From: Lentzea sp. NBRC 102530
GTDB taxonomy: Bacteria > Actinomycetota > Actinomycetes > Mycobacteriales > Pseudonocardiaceae
Length of the DNA stretch: 64,000 nt
NCBI RefSeq assembly: GCF_030269365.1
Contig: NZ_BSTF01000001.1
Span: 248,001 to 312,000 of the forward strand
Direction of reading: 5' to 3'
Of this stretch, positions 26,663-35,072 are shown piece by piece; position 1 is the stretch's first letter, and every line of letters starts with the position of its first letter. A program made the position numbers and the translations under genes. Under the pieces are notes generated by a model that saw only the letters and a list, made by a program, of their open reading frames with translations, was not told where the DNA came from and searched no databases.

Positions 26663-27162
26663 GCGAACGTGAAGCGGAGGCGTTGGTCGTCGTGCAGACG
26701 GCCCTGGCGAAACCTCCGGTGGTGCGGGCAGCGCGCCTGATGTCGTTCTTCGGCGAGCACAGCGCCGGGTGGGTGCTGCTCGGCGTCGCCGGTGCGCTGG
26801 TGGACCGCCGCCGACGTCCTGAGTGGACGGTCGCCGCGGCCTCGGTGGTCGCCGCGCACGCGACGTCGATCGTGGTGAAGCGGGTGGTGCGACGGAAACG
26901 GCCGCACCACGCGGAGGTCCAGGTGCTCGCGGGGACACCGAGCCGGCTGAGCTTCCCGTCCTCGCACGCCACCTCCACCACGGCCGCAGCGATCGCCTAC
27001 GGCGCGCTGACGAACCAGCCGCTGGTGCCGTTGCTGGTGCCGCCGATGATGGTCAGCAGGCTGGTGCTGGGCGTGCACTACCCGACCGACGTGCTGGCCG
27101 GTGCCGTGCTGGGGGCCGCCGTGGCCCGCGGTGTGCGGCGTGTCGTGTGGGGCCGGCGATGA
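26659..27162 (+). CDS. PAP2-family phosphatase, probable phosphoribosyl-decaprenol phosphatase
   Basis: A 167-residue PAP2 membrane phosphatase with the three active-site motifs KRVVRRKRP, PSSHAT and SRLVLGVHYPTD. In mycobacteria the gene beside the UbiA-type enzyme (Rv3807c) dephosphorylates decaprenylphosphoryl-5-phosphoribose on the way to decaprenyl-phosphoarabinose. The same order and coupling are seen here, so that role is likely. The ATG overlaps the Emb stop (ATGA), and its own stop overlaps the next start. Confidence 0.85.
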   Translation: MSEREAEALVVVQTALAKPPVVRAARLMSFFGEHSAGWVLLGVAGALVDRRRRPEWTVAAASVVAAHATSIVVKRVVRRKRPHHAEVQVLAGTPSRLSFPSSHATSTTAAAIAYGALTNQPLVPLLVPPMMVSRLVLGVHYPTDVLAGAVLGAAVARGVRRVVWGRR

Positions 27163-28049
27163 CCGTGGCGACCGAGACGCGACCTTCCCTGCTGCGCGGC
27201 CTCGTCAAGACGGCCAGGCCGCACCAGTGGGTCAAGAACGTGCTGGTGCTGGCCGCTCCCTTCGCGTCCAGCCGGATCGCGGAACCCGTCGTGCTGCGGT
27301 CCGCCGCCCTTGCCTTCGTGGCGTTCTGCTGCGCGGCCTCGGCGGTGTACCTGGTCAACGACGCGAAGGACGTCGAGGCCGACCGCGAGCACCCGAAGAA
27401 GCGCACCCGGCCGATCGCGGCGGGCGTGGTGCCCGTGCCGGTCGCGTTCGTCACCGCCGGGGTGCTGATGGCGGCGGCGCTGGCCGTCGGCGCGGTGGCG
27501 AGCTGGCAGCTGCTGGTGCTGATGGCCGTGTACCTGGCCGTGCAGCTCGGGTACTGCTTCGGCCTGAAGCACCAGCCCGTGCTCGAGCTGTGCATCGTCG
27601 CGTCCGGGTTCCTGATGCGCGCCATCGCGGGCGGGCTGGGCGCCGGCATCGTGCCCAGCCAGTGGTTCCTGCTCGTGACGGCGTTCGGCTCGTTGTTCAT
27701 GGTGGCGGGCAAGCGGTACGCGGAGATCACGCTGTTCCACGCCACCGGCGCCGCGATCCGGCACTCGCTGACCCGCTACTCGGAGACCTACCTGCGGTTC
27801 GTGTGGGCCACCTCCGCGGCCGTCATGAACATGACCTACGGCCTGTGGGCGTTCGAACTCGGCCAGCGCACGGGTAGCCCGTGGGCCGCGCTGTCCATGA
27901 TCCCGTTCGTCATCGCGGTGCTGCGCTACGCCGTCGACGTGGACAGCGGCAAGGCGGGCGCGCCGGACGACCTCGCGCGTTCCGACCGGGTCCTGCAGTC
28001 GCTCGGCCTCGCCTGGGTGGTGACCGTCGCGCTGGCCATCTACGTGTGA
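27159..28049 (+). CDS. Decaprenyl-phosphate phosphoribosyltransferase (UbiA family)
   Basis: A 296-residue UbiA prenyltransferase-fold protein with about nine helices. The first aspartate motif reads NDAKDVEADREHPKKRTRP, the second GKRYAEI. It matches the Rv3806c type, which couples 5-phosphoribosyl-pyrophosphate to decaprenyl phosphate, the first committed step of arabinan donor synthesis. Its ATG overlaps the PAP2 stop. The Emb-PAP2-UbiA run is a compact cassette for making and using decaprenyl-phosphoarabinose. Confidence 0.88.
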   Translation: MTVATETRPSLLRGLVKTARPHQWVKNVLVLAAPFASSRIAEPVVLRSAALAFVAFCCAASAVYLVNDAKDVEADREHPKKRTRPIAAGVVPVPVAFVTAGVLMAAALAVGAVASWQLLVLMAVYLAVQLGYCFGLKHQPVLELCIVASGFLMRAIAGGLGAGIVPSQWFLLVTAFGSLFMVAGKRYAEITLFHATGAAIRHSLTRYSETYLRFVWATSAAVMNMTYGLWAFELGQRTGSPWAALSMIPFVIAVLRYAVDVDSGKAGAPDDLARSDRVLQSLGLAWVVTVALAIYV

Positions 28050-28342
28050 CCTGCCGAGACGGTGTGGGAACGCTCTCACCCGGAGGGCGGTTGTGACGCG
28101 CGGTGGGGCTCGACGCCTACGCCGGCACCGTGACCATGCGCGGGCTAGTCCTGAGCTGATCACGCCGTGAATGCAACAGATTCAGGCGGTCATGCGTCCG
28201 AGCAGTGGAGCGTGCTGGACGCGACGTGAACCGATCACCGGATGTGTGCCTGGTGAAGTGGAAACGTTGCCCTCCAACACGGTGACGTGATCTCGTGGAC
28301 GGCCCGCGGCACTGCCGCGCGGGCGGGAGGGGGAGGAATTAC
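28050..28342. other. Intergenic region upstream of the motif-sharing gene pair
   Basis: A 293-bp gap after the arabinan cassette. No coding frame or RNA gene is convincing. It holds the promoter for the two genes that follow and a GGAGGAATT ribosome-binding site at its end. Confidence 0.55.
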
Positions 28343-28720
28343 GTGATCGACATCCTCAACACGGTCGTCGCAGCACTGGCCGCGGGCGCGGCGGTGGGGT
28401 TCAGCGACACCGCGTCGACGGCGGTGAAGGACAGCTACGGCGTCGTGAAGAACTCCGTGAGCGGACTGCTCCGCCGCAGGGGCGCCGCGAATGACGCGGA
28501 GGTGGAAGAACTGCTGGCCGACCCGGAGAACAACCGCGAGGCGCTGGCCGCCGCGTTGGCTGACGCCGACGACACCGAACGGGACCAGCTGAAGGTGGCG
28601 GCGGAACGCGTGACCGGGTCGGTGCGCGTCGAGCAGGGGAACGTCCTGGTCTACAAGAGCCCGGGATCGGCCGTTGGTCCCAGCGCCAACATCACCAACA
28701 TCAACTTCACGCCCCGCTGA
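28343..28720 (+). CDS. Small helical protein with C-terminal amyloid/RHIM-like motif
   Basis: A 125-residue protein not assigned to a named family. The N-terminus is a hydrophobic helix with the stretch AGAAVGFSDTASTAVKDSYG, a pattern I recall from small actinobacterial proteins that end in RHIM-like tails. A charged helical middle follows (EELLADPENNREALAAALAD). The C-terminus is a beta-prone, Asn-rich tail with YKSPGSAVGPSANITNIN at 28652-28705. An almost superimposable motif opens the next protein. I infer an adaptor or sensor that signals by homotypic motif assembly. I chose GTG 28343 because GGAGGAATT precedes it. The gap to the next start is seven bases, so the two are one operon. Confidence 0.75.
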   Translation: MIDILNTVVAALAAGAAVGFSDTASTAVKDSYGVVKNSVSGLLRRRGAANDAEVEELLADPENNREALAAALADADDTERDQLKVAAERVTGSVRVEQGNVLVYKSPGSAVGPSANITNINFTPR

Positions 28721-28727
28721 GCAGGGG

Positions 28728-30086
28728 ATGACCGACGAGCTGGAGTCGGGAGCGCCTTCGCCCGACCCGCCCTCCGCAAACCTCTACGGGAGCCACGGCT
28801 CAGCCACCGGGCCCAACTCCGTGGTGATCAACATCAATGGTGTCTCCGAGCAGCTCTTCGGAATGAGCCACGACGAGCTCCTCGTCAAGTTCGTCCTGAC
28901 CCAGGAAAACCTGGTCGACGAGCTGCGAGAGGGCAAGGAGAGCCAGCGACTCATCGCCGAGCAGAAGCGTGAGATCGAGCGTCTGCAGGACCAGTTGGGG
29001 AAGGTGCGGGGTCTTGTGCCCTCCCTGGTGGACCTGTACCGCTCGCTGGGGCACGACAAGATCGAGAAGGAAAGTCGGCGTGCCGCGCTTCGCGTTCAGT
29101 TCGATCAGGCTCTGGACGACCGCGACAGCCTCAAGGCCGAGTTGGACCGGCTCGACAGCTATCTGAAGGCGATAGAGGTCCAACGGGTCGACGTGTTGCG
29201 CGTGGTGCGTGAAACGGATGTCGAGCAGCAGATCGGGCAGAACATCCTCGACGTGTTCCTGATGCGGTTGCAGGTGCTCACCGGGATGCGGATCGGCTCG
29301 GAGCAGCGCGTGCGCGAGGTGACCACGGCGGCGTTCTCGATGTCCGGCCGCTCGGCCGACGGAGAGGACCTGATCGCCTACGCCGGCCGAATCCTGGCTG
29401 AGGCGGCCGAGATCCTCGAGGAAGCCCACAAGTTGATGAAAGAGCTGGCCCTGGAGCTCTACCGGGCTGTTGCGCCGGGAGAGAAGAGCGAGGAGCAGTT
29501 GGCTCGCGTGAGGCAGCTCGAGGGCGAAATCGCCACCATTCGCAGACGGCACGAGGCGTTCCAGGAGAAGGTCAAGGCTCAAGAACTCAAACACGAGAGA
29601 GAACTCTCCAAGCGGGAGCGAGAGCTCGCGAAGCAGAAGCGGGGAACCCCCGACCCCGTACGGGTGTTGCGTGAGGGAACCAGCGGCCTGCTGCCCGGCC
29701 TCGGGCTGTTCCTGCTCGGCGTCGTCATCCGCGAGGTGTCGAAGCTGGCGCCGTTGTCGCAGACCCAGCAGTGGGTGTTCGTCACCCTCGCGCTGCTCTT
29801 CGCCGTCGCGCCGATCGCGGTGTTGCTCAAGTGGTCCGCGTCGGCCGACAGCTCGGCTCAGATCGCGGTGGCCGCGCTGGGGGCGTTCTGCGTCGTCGCC
29901 GGCAACTTCAGCTGGCTGGTGGCCGCGGTGTTCGGACTGGTCGCACTGGCGTCTGTGGTGAGCACCAGGAAGTTCGGTCCGGGGTTCGCGCTCGCGCTGA
30001 TCGGTGCGCTGGTCGTCAGCGCGGCGCTGCCCGGTGTGATGTGGTGGTCCTGGAGCGGTTTCGACTGGTTGGCTCGTGTGCTGTGA
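28728..30086 (+). CDS. Coiled-coil protein with N-terminal shared motif and C-terminal membrane helices
   Basis: A 452-residue protein, family not recognised. Residues 20-37 (28785-28838) are YGSHGSATGPNSVVININ, matching the tail of the upstream protein at 10 of 18 ungapped positions. Long coiled-coil segments follow (about 45-155 and 235-320, rich in Glu, Lys, Arg). About five membrane helices fill residues 330-450, with Trp-rich ends (VMWWSWSGFDW). The layout (recruitment motif, stalk, multi-TM domain) fits a membrane-acting effector activated by its neighbour. That function is inference. The ATG start is preceded by GCAGGGG. Confidence 0.75.
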   Translation: MTDELESGAPSPDPPSANLYGSHGSATGPNSVVININGVSEQLFGMSHDELLVKFVLTQENLVDELREGKESQRLIAEQKREIERLQDQLGKVRGLVPSLVDLYRSLGHDKIEKESRRAALRVQFDQALDDRDSLKAELDRLDSYLKAIEVQRVDVLRVVRETDVEQQIGQNILDVFLMRLQVLTGMRIGSEQRVREVTTAAFSMSGRSADGEDLIAYAGRILAEAAEILEEAHKLMKELALELYRAVAPGEKSEEQLARVRQLEGEIATIRRRHEAFQEKVKAQELKHERELSKRERELAKQKRGTPDPVRVLREGTSGLLPGLGLFLLGVVIREVSKLAPLSQTQQWVFVTLALLFAVAPIAVLLKWSASADSSAQIAVAALGAFCVVAGNFSWLVAAVFGLVALASVVSTRKFGPGFALALIGALVVSAALPGVMWWSWSGFDWLARVL

Positions 30087-30101
30087 CTCGCGCCGAGTCG
30101 C

Positions 30102-30851
30102 TTAGAGGCCGAAGCCGCCCGACACCTCGACGTTCTGCGCCGTGATCCACCGCCCGTCCGCCCCCGCCAGCGCCGCGATCGCCACCGCCACGTCCTCGGG
30201 TTCCCCGACCCGGCCCAGTGCGGTGTTCGCGGCCAGTGCGGGAATCACCTCCGGGTACTTCTCGAACGCGTCACCGCCCAGCCGCGTCCGGGTGGCGCCG
30301 GGGGAGACGGAGTTGACCCGGATGCCGCGCGGGCTGAGTTCCTTGGCCAGGTACCGGGTGAGCACGACCAGCGCGCCCTTCATGCTGGCGTAGGCCGAGT
30401 AGCCGGGCTCCGCCGTCTCGGTCGAGCTGCTCGTGGTGTTGATGACCACGCCGCCGTTCGCGAGCAGGGGGAGCAGGGTCTGGGTGAGGAAGAACGGGCC
30501 CTTGAGCAGCACGCGGTAGAGCCGGTCGAACAGCTCCTCGCTCAGGTCCGGGAACAGGGCCGTCTCGGCGAAGCCCGCGTTGTTCACGAGCACGTCGAAC
30601 GAGTCCGTGCCCCAGCCGCGCAACACCTCGGCGACCTCGTCGCGGAACGCCGCGAAGGTGTCGCTGCGGCCGACGTCGAGGTGCAGGGCGGTGGCCTTGC
30701 CGCCGTTCTGCTCGATCAGGTCGACGGCCTGCTTGGCGCCGGCCTCGTTGGAGCTGTAGGTGAGGATCACCTCGAAGCCGCGCCCGGCGAGTTCGACGGC
30801 CGTGGCCCCGCCGATGCCGGAGCTGCTGCCGGTGACGATCGCTGCTGACAT
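30102..30851 (-). CDS. Short-chain dehydrogenase/reductase
   Basis: A 249-residue classical SDR: TGSSSGIG nucleotide motif, VNNAGFAETALF, catalytic Ser in NTTSSST and YASMK as the Tyr-x3-Lys pair, then SPGATRT. TYSSNE after strand 2 suggests NADP. It converges on the coiled-coil membrane protein gene with a 15-bp gap, and nothing links the two functionally. The substrate is unknown. Confidence 0.88.
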   Translation of the reverse strand: MSAAIVTGSSSGIGGATAVELAGRGFEVILTYSSNEAGAKQAVDLIEQNGGKATALHLDVGRSDTFAAFRDEVAEVLRGWGTDSFDVLVNNAGFAETALFPDLSEELFDRLYRVLLKGPFFLTQTLLPLLANGGVVINTTSSSTETAEPGYSAYASMKGALVVLTRYLAKELSPRGIRVNSVSPGATRTRLGGDAFEKYPEVIPALAANTALGRVGEPEDVAVAIAALAGADGRWITAQNVEVSGGFGL

Positions 30852-30963
30852 GTTCCTGCCGCCTCACTGGTTCGCTCGAACTTCCGATGAACCAATAAGA
30901 CCAGCCCTAGACCCGAAGGCGAGAGATCGAAGCTCTCGCCTTCTTGCCTGATCCTCCCGCTGT

Positions 30964-32148
30964 TCAGACCATGCGGCTCTCCAGCGCACGGAGCTCGGCG
31001 ATCACGCGGTTCGCCGCGTCCGGGTCGGTCATGTCGCGGTGCGGGAGCGTGAAGATCTGCAGGAACACGGTCTCGCCGTTCAACACGTTCTCGTTGTGCC
31101 GGACGCTGGGCGTGAGCACGACCTGTCCGGAAGCGCGGGCCTGCTCGGGAACGGTGGCGCCGAGCCGGTCCTCGGCCTCGGCCTCCTCGAGCAGCCTCCG
31201 CACGAACCGCTCCAGGAACTGGTGTGCGTGCAGGAGCGGTGCGACGGCCTCCGCCGAGGGCAGGGTGCCGTGCTGCACGAGGGCGTTCAGCTGGCCGGTG
31301 GGGTCGTCGATGCCCCCGGCCTCGAGGCCCTGGTCGTAGCGGCTCAGGATGAACGCCCTCAGGTGGACGGTGATCCACCTGGTCACCGCCCGGTACGACG
31401 GCTGGGCCGGCGCGGCCAGGATCCTCGGCACGGGCGCTCCGGGGCGCTGCTCGACGTTGAGCAGGCGGACGCACGAGTTGAAGTCGGCGTGCATGATGCC
31501 GTGCGCGTCGAGCCAGGCGGCGGTGACGGCCATGTGGTTCGCGCTGCGGGTGCCGGCCAGCGCCAGCTCGGTGCTCAGGGCGCGCCACCTGCGCTCCTGC
31601 TGGCCCGCCTCGCTCAGCTGGGCGATCCGGGTCTGCGTCGCGACGAGCTGCACGCGCTGGCTCTCGACCACCGCGGCACGGTCCGCGAGTTCGGCGTTGA
31701 GCCGGACGATCTCCCTGCGCAACAGCAGGATCATGCCCTCCGTGTCGGGTGCGGGGTGCTCGCCGGTCAGTCGCACGTACTCCGTGCCGAGGCGTTCCTC
31801 GACGGCCTCGCGGTCGTGCTCGACGGTGCCTCTGACGATCCACGCGACCATCGACCAGGACGGCAGGTGCTTGGCCGTGCAGTTGAGCGACTCGTACAGC
31901 GCGTTCTTGACCGTGTTGAACCTGCGGCGGGCCCAGGCGGGCTGATCGTCCTGCTCCTGCAGCCACGTGACGAACCGGATGACGCTGTTGCGGGTCGGGT
32001 GCTCGCGCAGGATCCGGCACACCTCGATGACGAACTCCTTCTCGTCCGTCCCGAGCGGGCACTCCTCCTTGAAGTCTCCGAGCTCCTGGGGGAGCCGGGG
32101 TCCCGGCGTGCCGGGCCGCTTCGTCCCGTCGCCCGCGTGCTTGGCCAT
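30964..32148 (-). CDS. Unrecognised helical protein
   Basis: A 394-residue soluble protein not recognised as a family member. The first 110 residues form a compact helical region (EVCRILREHPTRNSVIRFV, then WARRRFNTVKNALYESLN) that might be an inactive helix-turn-helix or an interaction domain. A coiled coil lies at about 135-190 (LLLRREIVRLNAELADRAAV). The C-terminal half is mixed, with two Arg/Leu-rich helices. No catalytic motif or membrane segment is visible. Codon use is normal for the window. It faces a 655-bp gene-poor region, so it has its own promoter. Confidence 0.7.
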   Translation of the reverse strand: MAKHAGDGTKRPGTPGPRLPQELGDFKEECPLGTDEKEFVIEVCRILREHPTRNSVIRFVTWLQEQDDQPAWARRRFNTVKNALYESLNCTAKHLPSWSMVAWIVRGTVEHDREAVEERLGTEYVRLTGEHPAPDTEGMILLLRREIVRLNAELADRAAVVESQRVQLVATQTRIAQLSEAGQQERRWRALSTELALAGTRSANHMAVTAAWLDAHGIMHADFNSCVRLLNVEQRPGAPVPRILAAPAQPSYRAVTRWITVHLRAFILSRYDQGLEAGGIDDPTGQLNALVQHGTLPSAEAVAPLLHAHQFLERFVRRLLEEAEAEDRLGATVPEQARASGQVVLTPSVRHNENVLNGETVFLQIFTLPHRDMTDPDAANRVIAELRALESRMV

Positions 32149-32803
32149 GAGTGGTTCGTGGTTCCTTTGCTCCCCGACGAAGCTGGCAGAGTCTCACCTG
32201 AACGGGTGACGTTGGGGCACACCGGTGTTCGACAACGCCCGGAAGAGATGGCGGTCCGGGTCGAATCCGGCTGTGGTCGCGCTTTCGCGGTCGTGACGTG
32301 CGGCTTTTCTGTTCGCCCTGCGACGAATTGCCGGGTGGCACGGGGATGGGCGCGCGGCGAATTCACTCGAAAAGCGGAGCCCTGGGTTCGCAGCCGTGGG
32401 CTCCGCTCTCGGTGAGATTCCGATGTCCGTCCTGAGTCATGAGGAGTCGCGGCATCGGGGAATTTCTTGCGATCCGTACATTCCAGGGTCTTCCTGCTGT
32501 CGTGCAAGTGCTGTCACTCGTTCGGTGGGCCGCAGGTCGCGGCCTGTGCTGGCAGGCCGCGGCGGGTGCGTGCCATTCCCTGCGGGCGGGACTGGGCCGG
32601 GAATGTTCGGAAATCGGGACAATCCTCGGAGTCCATTGCCTGCGGAAAGCCTGCTGGTGTTGTTTGCTCGGCCGGCGCGCACGTTCGTGCTGTCATGGTC
32701 GGGCCTGGTGGATACTCGCCTTCAGGTCGTCATCCGGTGGATCGCAGCCCGCCGGATGAATGTCCGGTCCTGAGTCACGTTGTTTGTCGAGGAGTCGGTC
32801 GAA
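32149..32803. other. Gene-poor region with lower GC, no confident gene
   Basis: A 655-bp stretch between two divergent genes. It is richer in A and T than its surroundings, and its short open frames lack GC-biased third positions. It contains the hairpin at 32373-32407 and the ribosome-binding site GAGGAGT before 32804. It may hold long regulatory leaders or the remnant of a lost gene. Confidence 0.5.
32373..32407. other. Hairpin in the gene-poor region
   Basis: A perfect 10-bp stem, AGCGGAGCCC (32373-32382) with GGGCTCCGCT (32398-32407), and a 15-base loop. On the minus strand it is followed by TTTCGAG, weakly like a terminator. No gene obviously uses it. Confidence 0.45.
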
Positions 32804-33211
32804 ATGTTTCATCTGAAGCGAGACAAATCGAGTGATCCGCATCACATCAGCGCAACCGGAGGTAGGAGGGAACTTCCCGTCAAGCCACGACGGGTGTTCA
32901 AGAAGAAGCGGGCCGGCCGGACGCGGCCCGCTCCGGCCGGCGCCTGGCACGCGATCGCCGGGAGCTGGACGGCGGTGCTGAGAACCACCGCCGTCCTGGC
33001 GGTCGCGGTCCTGCTGGCCCACGTGTCCGGGGCCGCGGTGGCGGTCGGGCCGTTCGAGATCAGCGTCGCCGGGTCCTGCGAGGCTCCTCCCGCGGTGGTG
33101 CACGTGCCCGCACCGGACGGTGAGGTCGCGCCGAACGCGGGTGTCGCGGTGCGACCCGTGCCGTTCCACCGGGGAACGCGTCCGGTGAGCACCGCGGTCA
33201 CGTCGGTCTAG
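32804..33211 (+). CDS. Small single-pass membrane protein of unknown function
   Basis: A 135-residue protein. It has a basic N-terminus (about residues 1-55, with KPRRVFKKKRAGRTRP), one membrane helix (VLRTTAVLAVAVLLAHVSG) and a short Pro/Val-rich outer tail with a single Cys. No family was recognised. The ATG at 32804 has GAGGAGT upstream; a longer frame from 32780 is possible. Third-position GC is high, which supports it being real. Confidence 0.6.
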   Translation: MFHLKRDKSSDPHHISATGGRRELPVKPRRVFKKKRAGRTRPAPAGAWHAIAGSWTAVLRTTAVLAVAVLLAHVSGAAVAVGPFEISVAGSCEAPPAVVHVPAPDGEVAPNAGVAVRPVPFHRGTRPVSTAVTSV

Positions 33212-33265
33212 CCGAGCCGGGAAGCGGCCGGTACCGGGCAACCTCCGGTGCCGGCCGTTCGGCGT

Positions 33266-33817
33266 TCACTCGATGTGCAGGCTCTGGATCTTGGCCTCGG
33301 CGACGATGCGGTCGGCCTCGTCGCGGGCCACGTTGCGCAGCTCCGCCAACGCGCGCATGGCCTCGGCGCGGCGGGCGGACATGGCCAGGCGGAAGTCCTC
33401 GCGGACCTCCTCGCGCTCGGCCGTCGCGGCCTCGTCGAGGTCACGGGCTCGCTGCTCGGCCTCGCCCACGATCATCAACGCCTTGAGCTGTGCGTCCCTG
33501 ATGACGTCGCGGCGTTCCTCCTCGGCGAGGGCGACCATGCGGGCGAGCCGTTCCGGCAGGCCCTTCGGGTCTATCGGGGTGAGGCAGATGCGGTGCAGGC
33601 CGTCCTGCAGGGCCGCGTTCTCCTCCTGCACGGTGATCAGCCTGGCGGCCAGCGCCTCCGCGCGGGCTTCCGACGCGTCGCGGTCGGCGGTGACCAGGCG
33701 GAGCTCGGCCTCCAGTTCGGCGACGTAGTCGTCCACCTCGTCGCGGTCGTAGCCGCGCCAGCGCAGCCCGAACCACGTCCGCAGCGGTACGAGCTCTTGC
33801 CTGCTGTCGACGCTCAC
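33266..33817 (-). CDS. DivIVA-domain protein
   Basis: A 183-residue protein. The N-terminal DivIVA/GpsB-type segment reads FGLRWRGYDRDEVDDYVAEL, and continuous coiled coil runs to the end (EEERRDVIRDAQLKALM). DivIVA-family proteins mark curved membrane and in actinobacteria organise polar growth and division. This short form without the long Wag31 coiled coil is a paralogue rather than the main polar-growth protein. GTG 33817 follows a strong GAGGAGGC site. It is divergent from the YchJ-like gene. Confidence 0.82.
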   Translation of the reverse strand: MSVDSRQELVPLRTWFGLRWRGYDRDEVDDYVAELEAELRLVTADRDASEARAEALAARLITVQEENAALQDGLHRICLTPIDPKGLPERLARMVALAEEERRDVIRDAQLKALMIVGEAEQRARDLDEAATAEREEVREDFRLAMSARRAEAMRALAELRNVARDEADRIVAEAKIQSLHIE

Positions 33818-33913
33818 GTTCTGCCTCCTCTGCCTCCCGCGAGTCAGTCCTGCCAAGGGGTACGTACGGGGCAGTGCATCGGTTCTAACGGGATTACCAG
33901 GCACAATGTCGGC

Positions 33914-34282
33914 GTGAACAACAAACTGTGCCCCTGCGGCACCGGCGGGTCCTATGTGGAGTGCTGTGGAGCGCTGCACTCGGGCGCCCGCAAGGCGGCC
34001 ACCGCGGAGCAGCTGATGCGGTCCCGGTACAGCGCTTTCGCGGTGCACGACGAGGACTACCTGCTGCGCACGTGGGCCACCCGGCACCGGCCGTCGAGCG
34101 CCGGGATCGACTCGACGGACCGCTGGTTGAAGCTCGAGGTGCTCGCCACGGAGAACGGCGGGCTGCTGCAGAACGAGGGCGTCGTGGAGTTCCGCGCGCA
34201 CTACGTCGGCGGCGTCGTGCACGAGCGCAGCAAGTTCGTCCGGGAGAACGGCCAGTGGGTGTACCTGGAGGGTCAGGAATGA
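33914..34282 (+). CDS. YchJ-family protein with SEC-C-like zinc motif
   Basis: A 122-residue protein of the UPF0225/YchJ family. It opens with the zinc-binding SEC-C-like motif CPCGTGGSYVECC and continues LMRSRYSAFAVHDEDYLLRTW, the family signature, in an NTF2-like fold. Its molecular function is not established. The GTG start lies just after an AT-richer promoter region. Its stop overlaps the next start (ATGA), so the two are coupled. Confidence 0.88.
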   Translation: MNNKLCPCGTGGSYVECCGALHSGARKAATAEQLMRSRYSAFAVHDEDYLLRTWATRHRPSSAGIDSTDRWLKLEVLATENGGLLQNEGVVEFRAHYVGGVVHERSKFVRENGQWVYLEGQE

Positions 34283-34956
34283 GCACCGTGAAGGTCGCGA
34301 GCAGGTTCAACGGGCCGCCCGGCATGGGCAACGGCGGATATTCGGCGGGCCTGCTCGCCGCGCACGTCGACGCCCGCGCGGTGAGCGTCCGGCTGCGCAG
34401 GCCCGTGCCGCTCGACCGCGACCTCGAGGTCGTCGACGGCGAGCTGCTCGACGGCGAGACCGTGATCGCCTCGGCCGAGCCCGCGACGCTCGACCTGGAC
34501 GTACCGCGGGCGCCGACGCTGGAAGAGGCGCTCAAGGCGTCCGCGCAGGTTCCGTGGCGCGACAGGCACCCGTTCCCGACCTGCTTCGGGTGCGGCCCGG
34601 ACCGCGAGGACGGCATCGCCGCGTTGCTCGGCCCACTGGAAGGCCGCAGCGAGTGGGCGGGCGTCTGGCGGCCGTCCGACGTGCTGCCGAACGACGGGGT
34701 CAGCGTGCTGCCGGAGATCGTCTGGGCCGCGCTCGACTGCCCTTCCGCGCAACCCGTCGCCCCCGACGGCGGACCGGCGTTCGTGCTCGGCACGTTCGTC
34801 GCGCAGGTCGAGAAGCCGGTGGAGCTGGGGGTGGACCACGTGCTGCTGGCGTGGGAGCTCGGCAAGGAAGGACGCAAGGCGTACTCCGCGTCCGCGATCG
34901 TCGGTCCTGACGGAGTGTGTGGACGAGCACGGGCCGTGTGGGTCTCGATCGGATGA
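34279..34956 (+). CDS. Hotdog-fold thioesterase-like protein
   Basis: A 225-residue protein that looks like two hotdog halves. The first has FNGPPGMGNGGYSAGLLA, the helix/Asn-Gly pattern seen in PaaI-like thioesterases, then SVRLRRPVPLDRDLEVV. The second has a CFGCGPDRE loop and ALDCPSA. Such proteins hydrolyse acyl-CoA or related thioesters. The family assignment is by pattern, and the substrate is unknown. It is translationally coupled to the YchJ-like gene. Confidence 0.65.
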   Translation: MSTVKVASRFNGPPGMGNGGYSAGLLAAHVDARAVSVRLRRPVPLDRDLEVVDGELLDGETVIASAEPATLDLDVPRAPTLEEALKASAQVPWRDRHPFPTCFGCGPDREDGIAALLGPLEGRSEWAGVWRPSDVLPNDGVSVLPEIVWAALDCPSAQPVAPDGGPAFVLGTFVAQVEKPVELGVDHVLLAWELGKEGRKAYSASAIVGPDGVCGRARAVWVSIG

Positions 34957-35072
34957 GATCAAATAACCCGACTGGGTGAGACGGATGCGCCGCGTCTTGA
35001 TAGCGTGCACGACCGTTGCCCGATTACACCGAAAGGGCGAGTGACCGGGATGGCACGGAGGTGATCAGGCGC

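Noticed and set aside
32396..32773. Open frames of 60-125 residues in the gene-poor region
   Set aside because: No GC bias at third positions, no ribosome-binding site and no recognisable domain.
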